A stretch of DNA of 64,000 bases from Streptomyces shenzhenensis (GTDB lineage: Bacteria; Actinomycetota; Actinomycetes; Streptomycetales; Streptomycetaceae). This document shows, piece by piece, positions 53,498 to 62,380 of this stretch; within the stretch, counting starts at the first letter, position 1, and each line of letters opens with the position of its first letter. The notes below the pieces were generated by a model. It was given only the letters and a program-made list of their open reading frames with translations, had not been told where the DNA came from and searched no databases. The stretch is from contig NZ_JAJONF010000001.1 in assembly GCF_021462265.1 (NCBI RefSeq), positions 124,001-188,000 on the forward strand, in the 5' to 3' direction. The translations under genes and the position numbers were made by a program.

Positions 53498-54499
53498 ATG
53501 GCCATTGCCAAGGCCGAGCGGCTGATGAACCTGGCGCTGTGCCTGCTGGGGACGCGGCGGCCGCTCAGCAAGCGTGAGCTGCGGGACTCCATCGAGGCAT
53601 ACGTCGAGGCCTCTGGGCCGGGCCGGGGTGCGGCCTCTGGGCCGGGCCGGGGTGCGGCGGGCAGCGACGACTCCTTCAACCGGATGTTCGAGCGGGACAA
53701 GGACGATCTGCGGGAACTCGGGCTGGTGATCGAGACCGTCGAGAACCTGGACGGCGAGGTCGGCTACCTCGCCCGCCGCGACAGCAACCGGCTGCCGCCG
53801 ATCACGCTGGACGCCGAGGAGGCGGCCGCCCTGGGCCTTGCGGCCAAGGTGTGGCAGCAGGCCCGGCTCGCCGGCGCCGCCAGCGGCGCCCTGCAGAAGC
53901 TGCGCGCGGCAGGCCTCCCCGAGGGCGTCGACCCGTACGAGGCGCATGGCGCCCTGGAGCCGCGGATCCCCGTGCACGAGGCCGCGTTCGAGCCGCTGAT
54001 GCTGGCCTGCCGGGACCGCCGCCCGGTCCTCTTCGAGTACCGCAAGGCCACCGCGGCCCGCCCCGAGACGCGGAACGTGGAGCCCTGGGCCCTGGAGTGC
54101 TGGCGCGGCCACTGGTATCTGGCCGGCTGGGACCGTGACCGGGGCGCCGAGCGGGTCTTCCGGCTGTCCCGGATCACCGGGAAGGTCCGCTCCCGGGGCA
54201 CCGCTTTCACCGCGCCGGTCCCGGACGTCGTCACCGTCCGCGAGACCGTGGCGAGCTGGGCCGGGGAGATCGCCGACCGCTCCGCGCTGATCCGGCTGCG
54301 TTCGGGGTCCGGGTACCCCCTTCGGGCGAAGGCCACGGCGGTGCGGGAACTCGGCGACGGGTGGGACGAGTTGGAGATTCCGTACGGGCACGGGCTCGAC
54401 GCGTGGCTGGTGGAGTTCGGGCCGGACGTGGTGGTCCTGGAGCCGGCCGAGCTGCGAGCGGATGTCGTGGACCGGCTGCGTGCCGTGGCCAAGGGCTGA
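53498..54499 (+). CDS. pafB: PafB, DNA-damage response regulator subunit (HTH + WYL)
   Basis: A protein of 333 residues. The N-terminal winged HTH (about 1-75) includes RLMNLALCLLGTRRPLSKRE and DSFNRMFERDKDDLRELGL. The WYL domain (about 150-245) has RRPVLFEYRKATAARPETRN and WRGHWYLAGWDRDRGAERVF. A C-terminal WCX extension follows. With PafC it forms the LexA-independent activator of DNA-damage genes described in mycobacteria, despite the historical name. The HTH contains a 24-base tandem duplication (ASGPGRGA twice) in a loop at residues 38-53. It lies 19 bases before pafC, in the same transcript. Confidence 0.94.
   Translation: MAIAKAERLMNLALCLLGTRRPLSKRELRDSIEAYVEASGPGRGAASGPGRGAAGSDDSFNRMFERDKDDLRELGLVIETVENLDGEVGYLARRDSNRLPPITLDAEEAAALGLAAKVWQQARLAGAASGALQKLRAAGLPEGVDPYEAHGALEPRIPVHEAAFEPLMLACRDRRPVLFEYRKATAARPETRNVEPWALECWRGHWYLAGWDRDRGAERVFRLSRITGKVRSRGTAFTAPVPDVVTVRETVASWAGEIADRSALIRLRSGSGYPLRAKATAVRELGDGWDELEIPYGHGLDAWLVEFGPDVVVLEPAELRADVVDRLRAVAKG
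53609..53656 (+). repeat. 24-base tandem duplication in pafB
   Basis: Units 53609-53632 and 53633-53656 are identical and encode ASGPGRGA twice, within the wing or linker of the HTH. Confidence 0.9.
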
Positions 54500-54518
54500 G
54501 GGGGAGCGGAGCAAGGCA

Positions 54519-55529
54519 GTGGCAGGCAAACCGGTCAGGCACGTGAACGCCATCGACCAGACCCGGCGGATGCTCTCCCTGGTGACCTACCTGCGCGAGC
54601 GCCCCGGCGCCCGGATCGCGGACGTGGCGCGCGCCTTCGGCATCACCGAGGACGAGCTGGTCTCCGACCTCGACGTGCTGCCCATGTGCGGCACCAGCTT
54701 CCGGGGCGGCGACCTGCTGGACATCGACACCGACGGCGAGCGGATCTGGTGGCACAACGCGGCCGCCCTCGGCGAGGAGGCCGCCGAACCGCTCAGGCTC
54801 GCCGCCGACGAGGCGACCGCGCTGCTGGTCGCCGCCCGCGCGGTGGCCACCCTGCCCGGACTGCGCGAGGGCGACCGGCAGGCGCTGCTGCGGGCCACCG
54901 CCAAAGTGGAGACCGCGGCCGGCGAGGCGGGTGACGCCAGCGCCCGCCTGTCGGTGACCTTCGAGTCCGAGGGCGGCGTCTTCGCCGACGTCGACCGGGC
55001 GATCGCCGAGCGCCGCCGGCTGTGGATCCGCTACTACTCACCGGCCCGCGACGAGGTCACCGAGCGCGAGATCGACCCCATCCGCCTGGTCAGCGTCGGC
55101 CACACCTATGTGGAGGCCTGGTGCCGCCGCTCCGAGGCGCGGCGCACCTTCCGGCTCGACCGGGTCGCCGAGATCAAGATCCTCGACGAGCCGTCCGCAC
55201 CTCCCGAGATCGAGCTGCGCGACCTGTCCGAGGCCCTGGTGCAGCCGGCCGCCGAGGACCCCGAGGTGGTCGTCGAGGTCGGCCCGGCCGGCCGCTGGGT
55301 CGCCGAGTACTACCCGCACGACAGCGCGGATGAGCTTCCCGACGGCGGTCTGCGTATCAGTCTGCGCACCCCCGATCCGGCCTCCCTGCGCCGGCTGGCG
55401 CTCAGGCTGGGCGGCGACGGCCGGATCGTGTCACCGCCCGAGCTGGCCGACAGCGCCCGCCGGGCGGCCCGGGAGGCACTGACGGCGTACGACCACGTGG
55501 GGCACGTCGATGAGGAAGGGCATGCGTGA
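54519..55529 (+). CDS. pafC: PafC, DNA-damage response regulator subunit (HTH + WYL)
   Basis: A protein of 336 residues from GTG 54519, preceded by GGGGAGCGGAGC. The winged HTH (about 10-75) contains RMLSLVTYLRERPGARIADV and GITEDELVSDLDVLPMCG. The WYL domain (about 155-235) has RRRLWIRYYSPARDEVTERE and VGHTYVEAWCRRSEARRTFR. It pairs with PafB; the dimer is thought to bind a ligand through the WYL domains after DNA damage and to redirect RNA polymerase to RecA-NDp promoters. It overlaps the next small gene by eight bases. Confidence 0.94.
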   Translation: MAGKPVRHVNAIDQTRRMLSLVTYLRERPGARIADVARAFGITEDELVSDLDVLPMCGTSFRGGDLLDIDTDGERIWWHNAAALGEEAAEPLRLAADEATALLVAARAVATLPGLREGDRQALLRATAKVETAAGEAGDASARLSVTFESEGGVFADVDRAIAERRRLWIRYYSPARDEVTEREIDPIRLVSVGHTYVEAWCRRSEARRTFRLDRVAEIKILDEPSAPPEIELRDLSEALVQPAAEDPEVVVEVGPAGRWVAEYYPHDSADELPDGGLRISLRTPDPASLRRLALRLGGDGRIVSPPELADSARRAAREALTAYDHVGHVDEEGHA

Positions 55530-55884
55530 GCCCGAGGAGCGCGCTCCGGAGGCGAACGGCCAGGAAGAAGGGGCGAGGGTTTTGAACGAGTCTTCGGGTT
55601 CCGGTGGCGCGGGCACGCGGGAGATGACGGTCGCGGCCGCCTTCGCCGGGATGAGAAGAGTGGTTCCCGTGGTCTTCAGGGCCGGCTGCCCGGACTGCCG
55701 GGGCAGCTTCGAGCTCACCGCGAGCGCTCTGCGCCTGGCCATCGGGGCCACCAGCCAGACGACGTTCTACTCCTTCACCTGCCCCGACTGCGGGGCCGCC
55801 GTCCGCAAGCCCGCCGGTGAGCGCATCGTCGAACTGCTCACCGGCGGCGGGGTCAGGACACTGCGGCTGCACCCCACCGTCTAG
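55522..55884 (+). CDS. Hypothetical zinc-ribbon protein
   Basis: A protein of 120 residues from ATG 55522; AGGAAGG lies just before it, and an ATG 12 bases upstream is also in frame. The first 40 residues are disordered. A zinc ribbon is formed by CPDC (in FRAGCPDCRGSFEL) and CPDC (in FYSFTCPDCGAAVRKPAG). The function is not recognised. The start overlaps the pafC stop, so it is translationally coupled to pafBC. That coupling hints at a role tied to the regulator or a general nucleic-acid process. Confidence 0.75.
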   Translation: MREPEERAPEANGQEEGARVLNESSGSGGAGTREMTVAAAFAGMRRVVPVVFRAGCPDCRGSFELTASALRLAIGATSQTTFYSFTCPDCGAAVRKPAGERIVELLTGGGVRTLRLHPTV

Positions 55885-55894
55885 GCTCGGGCCC

Positions 55895-56089
55895 ATGTTC
55901 TGGGCGATGGTCGCGGTAGCTGTGGGTTTCGTGGGTCTCGCCGTGCTCGGCGTGCTCGCCGTCCGGGTGTTCCTGGAGGCGCGCCGGCTGGGAGCGCAGG
56001 TCGCGGAATCGGCGCGGCGGATCAACCGGGCCGCGGAGGACCTGGAGCGGGCGGCCGTCAGCACCGCCCGTGCTGTGGACACGCTGTGA
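55895..56089 (+). CDS. Small single-pass membrane protein
   Basis: A protein of 64 residues. Residues 4-27 form one hydrophobic helix (AMVAVAVGFVGLAVLGVLAV), followed by an amphipathic helical tail (LEARRLGAQVAESARRINRAAED). The layout resembles TatA/TatB-like or DUF948-like small membrane proteins, but no family is claimed. It starts 11 bases after the zinc-ribbon stop and lies before tatA. Confidence 0.7.
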   Translation: MFWAMVAVAVGFVGLAVLGVLAVRVFLEARRLGAQVAESARRINRAAEDLERAAVSTARAVDTL

Positions 56090-56350
56090 CCCTCGCTGTG
56101 CAAGCGGTGTGAGGAGCGGGGCTGTAAGCGGTTTGCGTCACTTCGGCCTGTCACGGCGCCCGCAGGGGCAGGTACGCTGCTGCACGCGGTACGGATAACG
56201 AGGCCCGTGCCGCGGACCGGGAGTACGCACGGGGATTGCCTCACGTTTACCCCTGAGCGTTACGATCGCTGACAGCACGATCACTCGGACGCATGTCCGA
56301 CGGATCGGACAGCACCCCATCCAGCCGCCTCGGTGAGAAGGTAAAGACTT

Positions 56351-56635
56351 ATGTTCGGAAGGCTCGGAGCCCCCGAGATCATTCTCATCCTTGTGGTCGT
56401 CATCCTGCTGTTCGGCGCGAAGAAGCTTCCGGACATGGCCCGCTCGCTCGGCAAGTCCGCGCGCATCCTCAAGAGCGAGGCCAAGGCGATGAAGGAAGAC
56501 GGCAACACCACCACCTCCGCCCAGGCGCCCGCCTCCGGCGAGCAGTCCCAGGCCCAGCGCACCATCCAGGCGGCCCCCGGCGACGTGACCAGCGCCCGCC
56601 CGGTCAACGAGCCGTCGGACACCACCCAGCGCTGA
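56351..56635 (+). CDS. tatA: Twin-arginine translocase subunit TatA
   Basis: A protein of 94 residues. A short N-terminal segment ([20 protein letters not shown]) spans the membrane, followed by the hinge [20 protein letters not shown] and an amphipathic helix. The Phe-Gly hinge and the LPD/ARSLG stretch are typical of TatA. The C-terminal tail is disordered. It forms the pore-like assembly that moves folded proteins with twin-arginine signals. The ATG follows GAGAAGGTAAAGACTT. tatC is 47 bases downstream. Confidence 0.96.
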   Translation: MFGRLGAPEIILILVVVILLFGAKKLPDMARSLGKSARILKSEAKAMKEDGNTTTSAQAPASGEQSQAQRTIQAAPGDVTSARPVNEPSDTTQR

Positions 56636-56682
56636 CGCAGGGCCGGTAGCCCCCGGCCCGCCGTACGAGATGAGGACGTGGG

Positions 56683-57627
56683 TTGCCAAAGTCTGCCCGC
56701 AAACAGGAGAAGGACCCCGAGGGGCGGATGCCTCTCGCGGATCACCTTCGTGAGCTCCGCAACCGGCTCGCGAAGGCGATGCTGGCCATCATCGTCATCA
56801 CGGTGATCGCCGCCTTCTTCTACAACAACATCATCGACTTCCTCACCAGGCCGATCCTCGACTCGGTCGGTTGCGCCCACGCCTTCTCGGAGATGAACAA
56901 GACGAGCGGTGACGGGCAGTGCGCCCAGATCACCATCAACGGTCTGCTCGCGCCCTTCACGCTCGCCCTTCAGGTCTCCCTGATGGCCGGTGTGGTGTTC
57001 GCCTCACCGGTCTGGCTGTACCAGCTGTGGGCGTTCGTCGCCCCCGGTCTGCACCGGCACGAGAAGAAGTACGCCTACGCGTTCGTCGGTACCGGCGTTC
57101 CGCTCTTCTTCGCCGGCGCGTTCTTCGCGTACAAGGTGCTGCCGACCACCGCGAAGGTGCTCATCGGCTTCACCCCGCACGGGGTGAGCAACCTGCTCCC
57201 GCTAGACGACCTGCTGCAGCTGGTCACGCGCATGGTGGTCGTCTTCGGCCTCTCCTTCGAGCTGCCGCTGCTCCTGGTGATGCTCAATCTCACCGGCATC
57301 ATCACCGGCAAGCGGATGCTCGGCTGGTGGCGGGGGATGATCCTCGGCATCACGATCTTCGCCGCCGTGGCCACCCCGAGCACCGACCCGCTCTCCATGC
57401 TGGCGCTCGCCGGACCGATCTGGGTGCTGTACTTCGGCGCGGTCATGTTCTCCCTCCTCAACGACCGGCGCAGGCGCCGCCGCGACGACGACGGCCTCGA
57501 CGACGACGAGGCCTCCCACCTCGACCTCACCCCCGAGGGCATCGGCGAGATCGAGACCGTCTCCGCCAGCCGCGCGCTGCCCGAGGGCCCGGCGGACCGC
57601 GTGAACGGCTACGACGACGTGACCTGA
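56683..57627 (+). CDS. tatC: Twin-arginine translocase subunit TatC
   Basis: A protein of 314 residues with six membrane segments. It binds the twin-arginine signal through the N-terminal region RMPLADHLRELRNRLAKAML and the conserved QVSLMAGVVFASPVWLYQLWAFVAPGL. The C-terminal loop has FELPLLLVMLNLTGIITGKRM. The start is TTG 56683, six bases after GAGGAC, since no ATG or GTG in frame fits the family N-terminus. A charged Arg/Asp tail extends past the last helix. A hairpin terminator at 57647 follows. Confidence 0.96.
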   Translation: MPKSARKQEKDPEGRMPLADHLRELRNRLAKAMLAIIVITVIAAFFYNNIIDFLTRPILDSVGCAHAFSEMNKTSGDGQCAQITINGLLAPFTLALQVSLMAGVVFASPVWLYQLWAFVAPGLHRHEKKYAYAFVGTGVPLFFAGAFFAYKVLPTTAKVLIGFTPHGVSNLLPLDDLLQLVTRMVVVFGLSFELPLLLVMLNLTGIITGKRMLGWWRGMILGITIFAAVATPSTDPLSMLALAGPIWVLYFGAVMFSLLNDRRRRRRDDDGLDDDEASHLDLTPEGIGEIETVSASRALPEGPADRVNGYDDVT

Positions 57628-57646
57628 CAAGGCCCCACAGTCACCG

Positions 57647-57680
57647 AGAGGTGCCCGCGTCCCACGACGCGGGCACCTCT
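57647..57680 (+). terminator. Hairpin terminator after tatC
   Basis: AGAGGTGCCCGCGTC and GACGCGGGCACCTCT form a 15-base-pair perfect stem with loop CCAC, followed by TCGTCG. Confidence 0.85.
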
Positions 57681-57721
57681 TCGTCGTCCGTCGTCCCATG
57701 TTCCGGATAATGATCGTCCTG

Positions 57722-57744
57722 TTGTCAGTGGGGACCGGTACGCT
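57722..57744 (+). promoter_or_regulatory. PafBC-type (RecA-NDp) promoter of helY
   Basis: TTGTCAGTG (57722-57730), eight bases, then TACGCT (57739-57744) matches TTGTCRGTG-N8-TANNNT exactly. The ATG at 57755 begins ten bases after the -10, so the leader is only a few bases long. This motif marks LexA-independent DNA-damage promoters in actinobacteria. Confidence 0.85.
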
Positions 57745-57754
57745 CGAAAGCACG

Positions 57755-60562
57755 ATGACAGAGGACCTCTCACCGGCCGAGCGGTATGCGGCGGCCCGCA
57801 GGCGGGCCACCGAGCAGGCCACCGCGCTCGCGGCTTTCCGCGAGATGTACGACTTCGGCCTCGACCCCTTCCAGATCGAGGCCTGCCGGGCACTCGAAGC
57901 CGGAAAGGGCGTACTGGTGGCCGCCCCCACCGGCTCAGGCAAGACGATCGTGGGCGAGTTCGCCGTCCACCTCGCCCTCATGCAGGGCAGGAAGTGTTTC
58001 TACACGACACCCATCAAGGCACTGTCGAACCAGAAGTACACCGACCTCTGCCGCCGCTACGGCGACGGCATGGTCGGCCTGCTCACCGGCGACAACAGCA
58101 TCAACCCGGACGCCGCCGTGGTCGTCATGACCACCGAGGTCCTGCGGAACATGCTGTACGCGGGCTCCCAGACCCTCATCGGCCTCGGCTACGTGGTCAT
58201 GGACGAGGTGCACTACCTCTCCGACCGCTTCCGCGGCGCCGTCTGGGAAGAGGTGATCATCCACCTGCCGGAGTCCGTGACCCTGGTCTCCCTGTCGGCG
58301 ACCGTCTCCAACGCCGAGGAGTTCGGCGACTGGCTGGACACCGTCCGCGGCGACACCGAGGTCATCGTCTCCGAACACCGGCCCGTCCCGCTGTTCCAGC
58401 ACGTGCTCGCCGGACGCCGGATGTACGACCTGTTCGAGGAGGGCGAGGGCCACAAGAAGGCCGTCAACCCCGACCTCGTCCGGCTGGCCCGGATGGAGGC
58501 CACCCGGCCCTCGTACCAGGACCGCAGACGCGGCCGTGCCATGCGCGAGGCCGACCGGGAGCGGGAGCGCCGGCAGCGGTCCCGGGTGTGGACACCGGGC
58601 CGCCCCGAGGTCATCGAACGGCTCGACAACGAGGGCCTGCTGCCCGCCATCACGTTCATCTTCAGCCGCGCCGCCTGCGAAGCCGCCGTCCAGCAGTGCC
58701 TGCACGCGGGACTCAGGCTCAACGACGAGGAGGCGCGGGACAAAGTGCGCGCCCTGGTCGAGGAGCGCACCTCCTCCATCCCGCCGGAGGACCTGCACGT
58801 CCTCGGCTACTACGAGTGGCTGGAGGGCCTGGAGCGCGGCATCGCCGCCCACCACGCCGGCATGCTGCCGACCTTCAAGGAGGTCGTCGAGGAGCTGTTC
58901 GTCCGCGGCCTGGTCAAGGCCGTGTTCGCCACCGAGACCCTCGCGCTCGGCATCAACATGCCCGCCCGCTCCGTGGTGCTGGAGAAACTCGTCAAGTGGA
59001 ACGGCGAGCAGCACGCCGACATCACCCCGGGCGAGTACACCCAGCTGACGGGCCGTGCGGGCCGGCGCGGCATCGACGTCGAGGGCCACGCGGTGGTGCT
59101 GTGGCAGCGCGCCATGAGCCCCGAGCACCTCGCCGGACTCGCCGGCACCCGCACGTATCCGCTGCGGTCCAGCTTCAAGCCGTCGTACAACATGGCGGTC
59201 AACCTGGTCGAGCAGTTCGGGCGGCATCGCTCGCGGGAGCTGCTGGAGACGTCGTTCGCGCAGTTCCAGGCCGACAAGTCGGTCGTCGGCATCTCCCGTC
59301 AGGTGCAGCGCAACGAGGAAGGGCTCGCCGGCTACAAGGAGTCCATGACCTGCCACCTCGGCGACTTCGAGGAGTACGCGCGACTTCGGCGCGAGCTGAA
59401 GGACCGGGAGACGGAACTGTCCCGGCAGGGCGCGGCCCAGCGGCGGGCCGAGGCGGCGGTCGCGCTGGAGAAGCTCAGGCCCGGCGACGTCATCCATGTG
59501 CCGACCGGCAAGTACGCCGGGCTCGCCCTGGTGCTGGACCCCGGGCTGCCCGCCGGCCGGTCCAACGGTCACCGCGGCTTCGAACAGCACGACGGTCCCA
59601 GGCCGTTGGTGCTGACCGCCGAGCGGCAGGTCAAGCGGCTCGCCGCCATCGACTTCCCGGTGCCCGTCGAGGCGCTGGAGCGGATGCGGATCCCCAAGTC
59701 GTTCAACCCCCGCTCGCCGCAGTCCCGTCGGGACCTCGCCTCCGCGCTGCGCACCAAGGCAGGGCACATCCCCCCGGAGCGGGCCCGCAAGAAGCGGTCG
59801 CAGGCGGCCGACGACCGCGAGATCGCGCGACTGCGGACCGCGATCCGCGCGCACCCCTGCCACGGGTGCAACGACCGCGAGGACCACGCCCGTTGGGCCG
59901 AGCGCTACCACCGGCTGATCCGGGACACCTCACAGCTGGAGCGGCGGATCGAGGGCCGGACCAACACCATCGCCCGGACCTTCGACCGGATCGTGGCGCT
60001 GCTGACCGAGCTGGACTACCTGCGCGGGGACGAGGTCACCGAACACGGCAAGCGGCTGGCCCGGCTCTACGGCGAACTCGACCTGCTCGCCAGCGAATGC
60101 CTGCGGGCGGGCGTCTGGGAGGGCCTCGGCCCCGCCGAACTCGCCGCCTGCGTCTCGGCGCTGGTGTACGAGGCCCGCGCCAGTGACGACGCGATGGCCC
60201 CCAAGCTGCCCTCCGGGAAAGCCAAGGCCGCGCTCGGCGAGATGGTGCGGATCTGGGGTCGGCTGGACGCCCTGGAAGAGGATTTCCGGATCAGTCAGAC
60301 CGAGGGCGTCGGGCAGCGGGAACCGGATCTCGGGTTCGCCTGGGCCGTGTACATGTGGGCCTCGGGAACGGGGCTGGACGAGGTGCTGCGGGAGGCGGAG
60401 ATGCCCGCCGGGGACTTCGTCCGGTGGTGCAAGCAGGTCATCGACGTGCTGGGGCAGATCTCGGCCGCGGCCCCGGTGGAGGGGTCGACGGTGGCCAAGG
60501 CCGCGCGCAGGGCGGTCGACCTGGTGCTGCGGGGAGTCGTGGCCTACTCGTCGGTGGGCTGA
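57755..60562 (+). CDS. helY: Ski2/Mtr4-like DEAD/DEAH-box helicase
   Basis: A protein of 935 residues from ATG 57755. Motif I is AAPTGSGKT, motif Ia FYTTPIKALSNQKY, motif II DEVHYL (DEVH box), motif III SLSATVSN, and the C-terminal RecA domain has ETLALGINMPARSVV and QLTGRAGRRGIDVEG. A winged-helix and Ski2-type arch or DSHCT region (about 790-935) follows. It unwinds RNA or DNA with ATP; the M. tuberculosis homologue HelY lies directly after tatC, as here. The DNA-damage promoter suggests a repair or stalled-transcript role. Confidence 0.95.
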   Translation: MTEDLSPAERYAAARRRATEQATALAAFREMYDFGLDPFQIEACRALEAGKGVLVAAPTGSGKTIVGEFAVHLALMQGRKCFYTTPIKALSNQKYTDLCRRYGDGMVGLLTGDNSINPDAAVVVMTTEVLRNMLYAGSQTLIGLGYVVMDEVHYLSDRFRGAVWEEVIIHLPESVTLVSLSATVSNAEEFGDWLDTVRGDTEVIVSEHRPVPLFQHVLAGRRMYDLFEEGEGHKKAVNPDLVRLARMEATRPSYQDRRRGRAMREADRERERRQRSRVWTPGRPEVIERLDNEGLLPAITFIFSRAACEAAVQQCLHAGLRLNDEEARDKVRALVEERTSSIPPEDLHVLGYYEWLEGLERGIAAHHAGMLPTFKEVVEELFVRGLVKAVFATETLALGINMPARSVVLEKLVKWNGEQHADITPGEYTQLTGRAGRRGIDVEGHAVVLWQRAMSPEHLAGLAGTRTYPLRSSFKPSYNMAVNLVEQFGRHRSRELLETSFAQFQADKSVVGISRQVQRNEEGLAGYKESMTCHLGDFEEYARLRRELKDRETELSRQGAAQRRAEAAVALEKLRPGDVIHVPTGKYAGLALVLDPGLPAGRSNGHRGFEQHDGPRPLVLTAERQVKRLAAIDFPVPVEALERMRIPKSFNPRSPQSRRDLASALRTKAGHIPPERARKKRSQAADDREIARLRTAIRAHPCHGCNDREDHARWAERYHRLIRDTSQLERRIEGRTNTIARTFDRIVALLTELDYLRGDEVTEHGKRLARLYGELDLLASECLRAGVWEGLGPAELAACVSALVYEARASDDAMAPKLPSGKAKAALGEMVRIWGRLDALEEDFRISQTEGVGQREPDLGFAWAVYMWASGTGLDEVLREAEMPAGDFVRWCKQVIDVLGQISAAAPVEGSTVAKAARRAVDLVLRGVVAYSSVG

Positions 60563-60578
60563 CGGCCGTCAGCGCGTG

Positions 60579-60611
60579 GGGCCTGCCCGGTGGATCCCGC
60601 CGGGCAGGCCC
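60579..60611. terminator. Hairpin between helY and the convergent hydrolase gene
   Basis: GGGCCTGCCCGG and CCGGGCAGGCCC form a 12-base-pair stem. Confidence 0.8.
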
Positions 60612-60707
60612 TGGTTCGCCGTGCGGGCTCAGCGCAGCCGCGTGAAAGTGAGGTCACCGGTGAGCCCGCTGTCCGGGCGGGCCGCCGGGACGGGTGCGGC
60701 GAGGGCG

Positions 60708-62363
60708 TCAGCGCGACGCCAGGAACGCTCGCCAGCCGCCGTGGCGGGTGATGTCCTCGGCGCCCGCCAGCGCGCCGGGCTCGCACAGGAACCCGGGGAC
60801 GGCGGTGCCGTCGGCCAGCTCCACGCTGCCCAGCGCCATGGGACGGGGCAGGGCGGCCAGCAGGCGGCCCAGGCCCTCGGCCGGCAGGCTCCAGATCTCC
60901 GTCTCGATCGCCGCGCCGCCCGCGCCCACGTGCACCAGGCCGGGCTTGGGCAAGGTGGTCGGCAGGGCGTAGAGGCGGTACGCCGGGGCCGTCGTCGTCG
61001 TGTGCTCCCGTACCGCCCCCAGCGCCAGCAGCTGGGGATTGAGCGGCTGGCCGGTCAGGTGGGCGCCGACCACGGCCAGACGGACCCTCGGTTCCAGGGC
61101 GCGGGCGATGACGGCCAGGCGGTCGTCCGTGAACGCCGGGCCGATCAGCATCACGCCGAACGGCAGGCCGTTCACCTCACCCGCCGGGACCGCCACCGCC
61201 GCCAGGTCGAAGAGGTTCGTGGAGTTGGTGAAACGGCCCAGGCGTGCGTTGGCGCCCAGCGGGTCCGCCGCCACCTCGGCGAGGGTGGGGTGGCCGGGGG
61301 CTGTGGGCAGCAGCAGGGCGTCCGCGTCTCCCAGCGCGGCCAGGGCACGGCCGCGCAGGTCCGTCAGCCGGTCCTGGTCCGCGAAGAGCCGGTGGGCCGG
61401 GATGTCACGGGCCCGGGTGATGATTCCGGTGACCGTGGGGTCCAGACCCGCCCCGCCGGACAAGAGCAACGAGTCGATGAAGTCCCCGACCGCCGTGTAG
61501 CGCTCGGCCACGAACGCGCCCTCGTAGAGCATCGCCGCCGCCTCGGTGAAGGGGGTGAGGTCGAGCGGCCGGATCGACGCGCCCGCGGCGGCCAGCCGGC
61601 CCACCGTCTCCTGGTAGGCCTCCGCCCAGCCTTCGTCCAGCTCGCCGAGCTGCTCGCGCGGCGGTACGGCGATCCGCCACGGGCCGGGAGCGCGCTGGGG
61701 GAGCGCCGGGAGGGGGCGGTCCGGGGGGTATGTGACATGGCACAGTGCCTGCTCCGCCTCGGGGACCGTGCGGGCGAACACCGTCACGCAGTCGATCGAC
61801 GCGCACGCCGGGACGACGCCGGCCGTCGGCACCAGGCCCCGGGTCGGCTTCAGGCCGACGATGCCGTTGAAGGCCGCCGGGATCCGGCCCGAGCCCGCCG
61901 TGTCCGTGCCCAGGGCGAAGTCGACGATCCCCAGGGCCACGGCGACGGCCGAGCCGGAACTGGAGCCGCCGCTGATCCTGGCCGGGTCGATCGCGTTGCG
62001 CACCGCGCCGTACGGGGAACGGGTCCCCACCAGGCCGGTCGCGAACTGGTCGAGGTTGGTGGTGCCGAGGACGAGCGCGCCGGCCGCGCGCAGGCGGGCC
62101 ACCACGGGGGCGTCGGCCCGCGGTTCGTACGCGTACGCCGGGCAGCCGGCTGTCGTGGGCAGCCCGTGCACGTCGATGTTGCCCTTGGCGGCGAACAGCC
62201 GCCCGGCGAGCGGGAGGTGCTCACCGCGGGCCACCCGCTCGTCGATCGTGCGGGCCTCCGCCTCGGTTTCGTCCCGCGGGCGCAGGCCGATCCAGATCTC
62301 GGGCCGGTCGACGGCCGCGATGCGTGCGTAGGCGGCACGGACACGGGAGACGGTGCTGGACAT
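60708..62363 (-). CDS. atzF: Allophanate hydrolase
   Basis: A protein of 551 residues from ATG 62363 after GAGGAG. It is an amidase-signature enzyme: the Lys/Ser/Ser triad is visible as LFAAKGNIDV (Lys), ARISGGSSSGSAV (cis-Ser) and GTDTAGSGRIPAAF (nucleophile Ser). The C-terminal allophanate-hydrolase domain (about 430-551) includes LTGQPLNPQLLALGA and VELADGTAVPGFLCEP. It cleaves allophanate to ammonia and carbon dioxide, the second step after urea carboxylase, whose gene ends 17 bases upstream. The operon is therefore an ATP-dependent urea (or pyrimidine-derived) nitrogen pathway. Confidence 0.95.
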   Translation of the reverse strand: MSSTVSRVRAAYARIAAVDRPEIWIGLRPRDETEAEARTIDERVARGEHLPLAGRLFAAKGNIDVHGLPTTAGCPAYAYEPRADAPVVARLRAAGALVLGTTNLDQFATGLVGTRSPYGAVRNAIDPARISGGSSSGSAVAVALGIVDFALGTDTAGSGRIPAAFNGIVGLKPTRGLVPTAGVVPACASIDCVTVFARTVPEAEQALCHVTYPPDRPLPALPQRAPGPWRIAVPPREQLGELDEGWAEAYQETVGRLAAAGASIRPLDLTPFTEAAAMLYEGAFVAERYTAVGDFIDSLLLSGGAGLDPTVTGIITRARDIPAHRLFADQDRLTDLRGRALAALGDADALLLPTAPGHPTLAEVAADPLGANARLGRFTNSTNLFDLAAVAVPAGEVNGLPFGVMLIGPAFTDDRLAVIARALEPRVRLAVVGAHLTGQPLNPQLLALGAVREHTTTTAPAYRLYALPTTLPKPGLVHVGAGGAAIETEIWSLPAEGLGRLLAALPRPMALGSVELADGTAVPGFLCEPGALAGAEDITRHGGWRAFLASR

Positions 62364-62380
62364 GGTCGTGCTCCTCGGGG

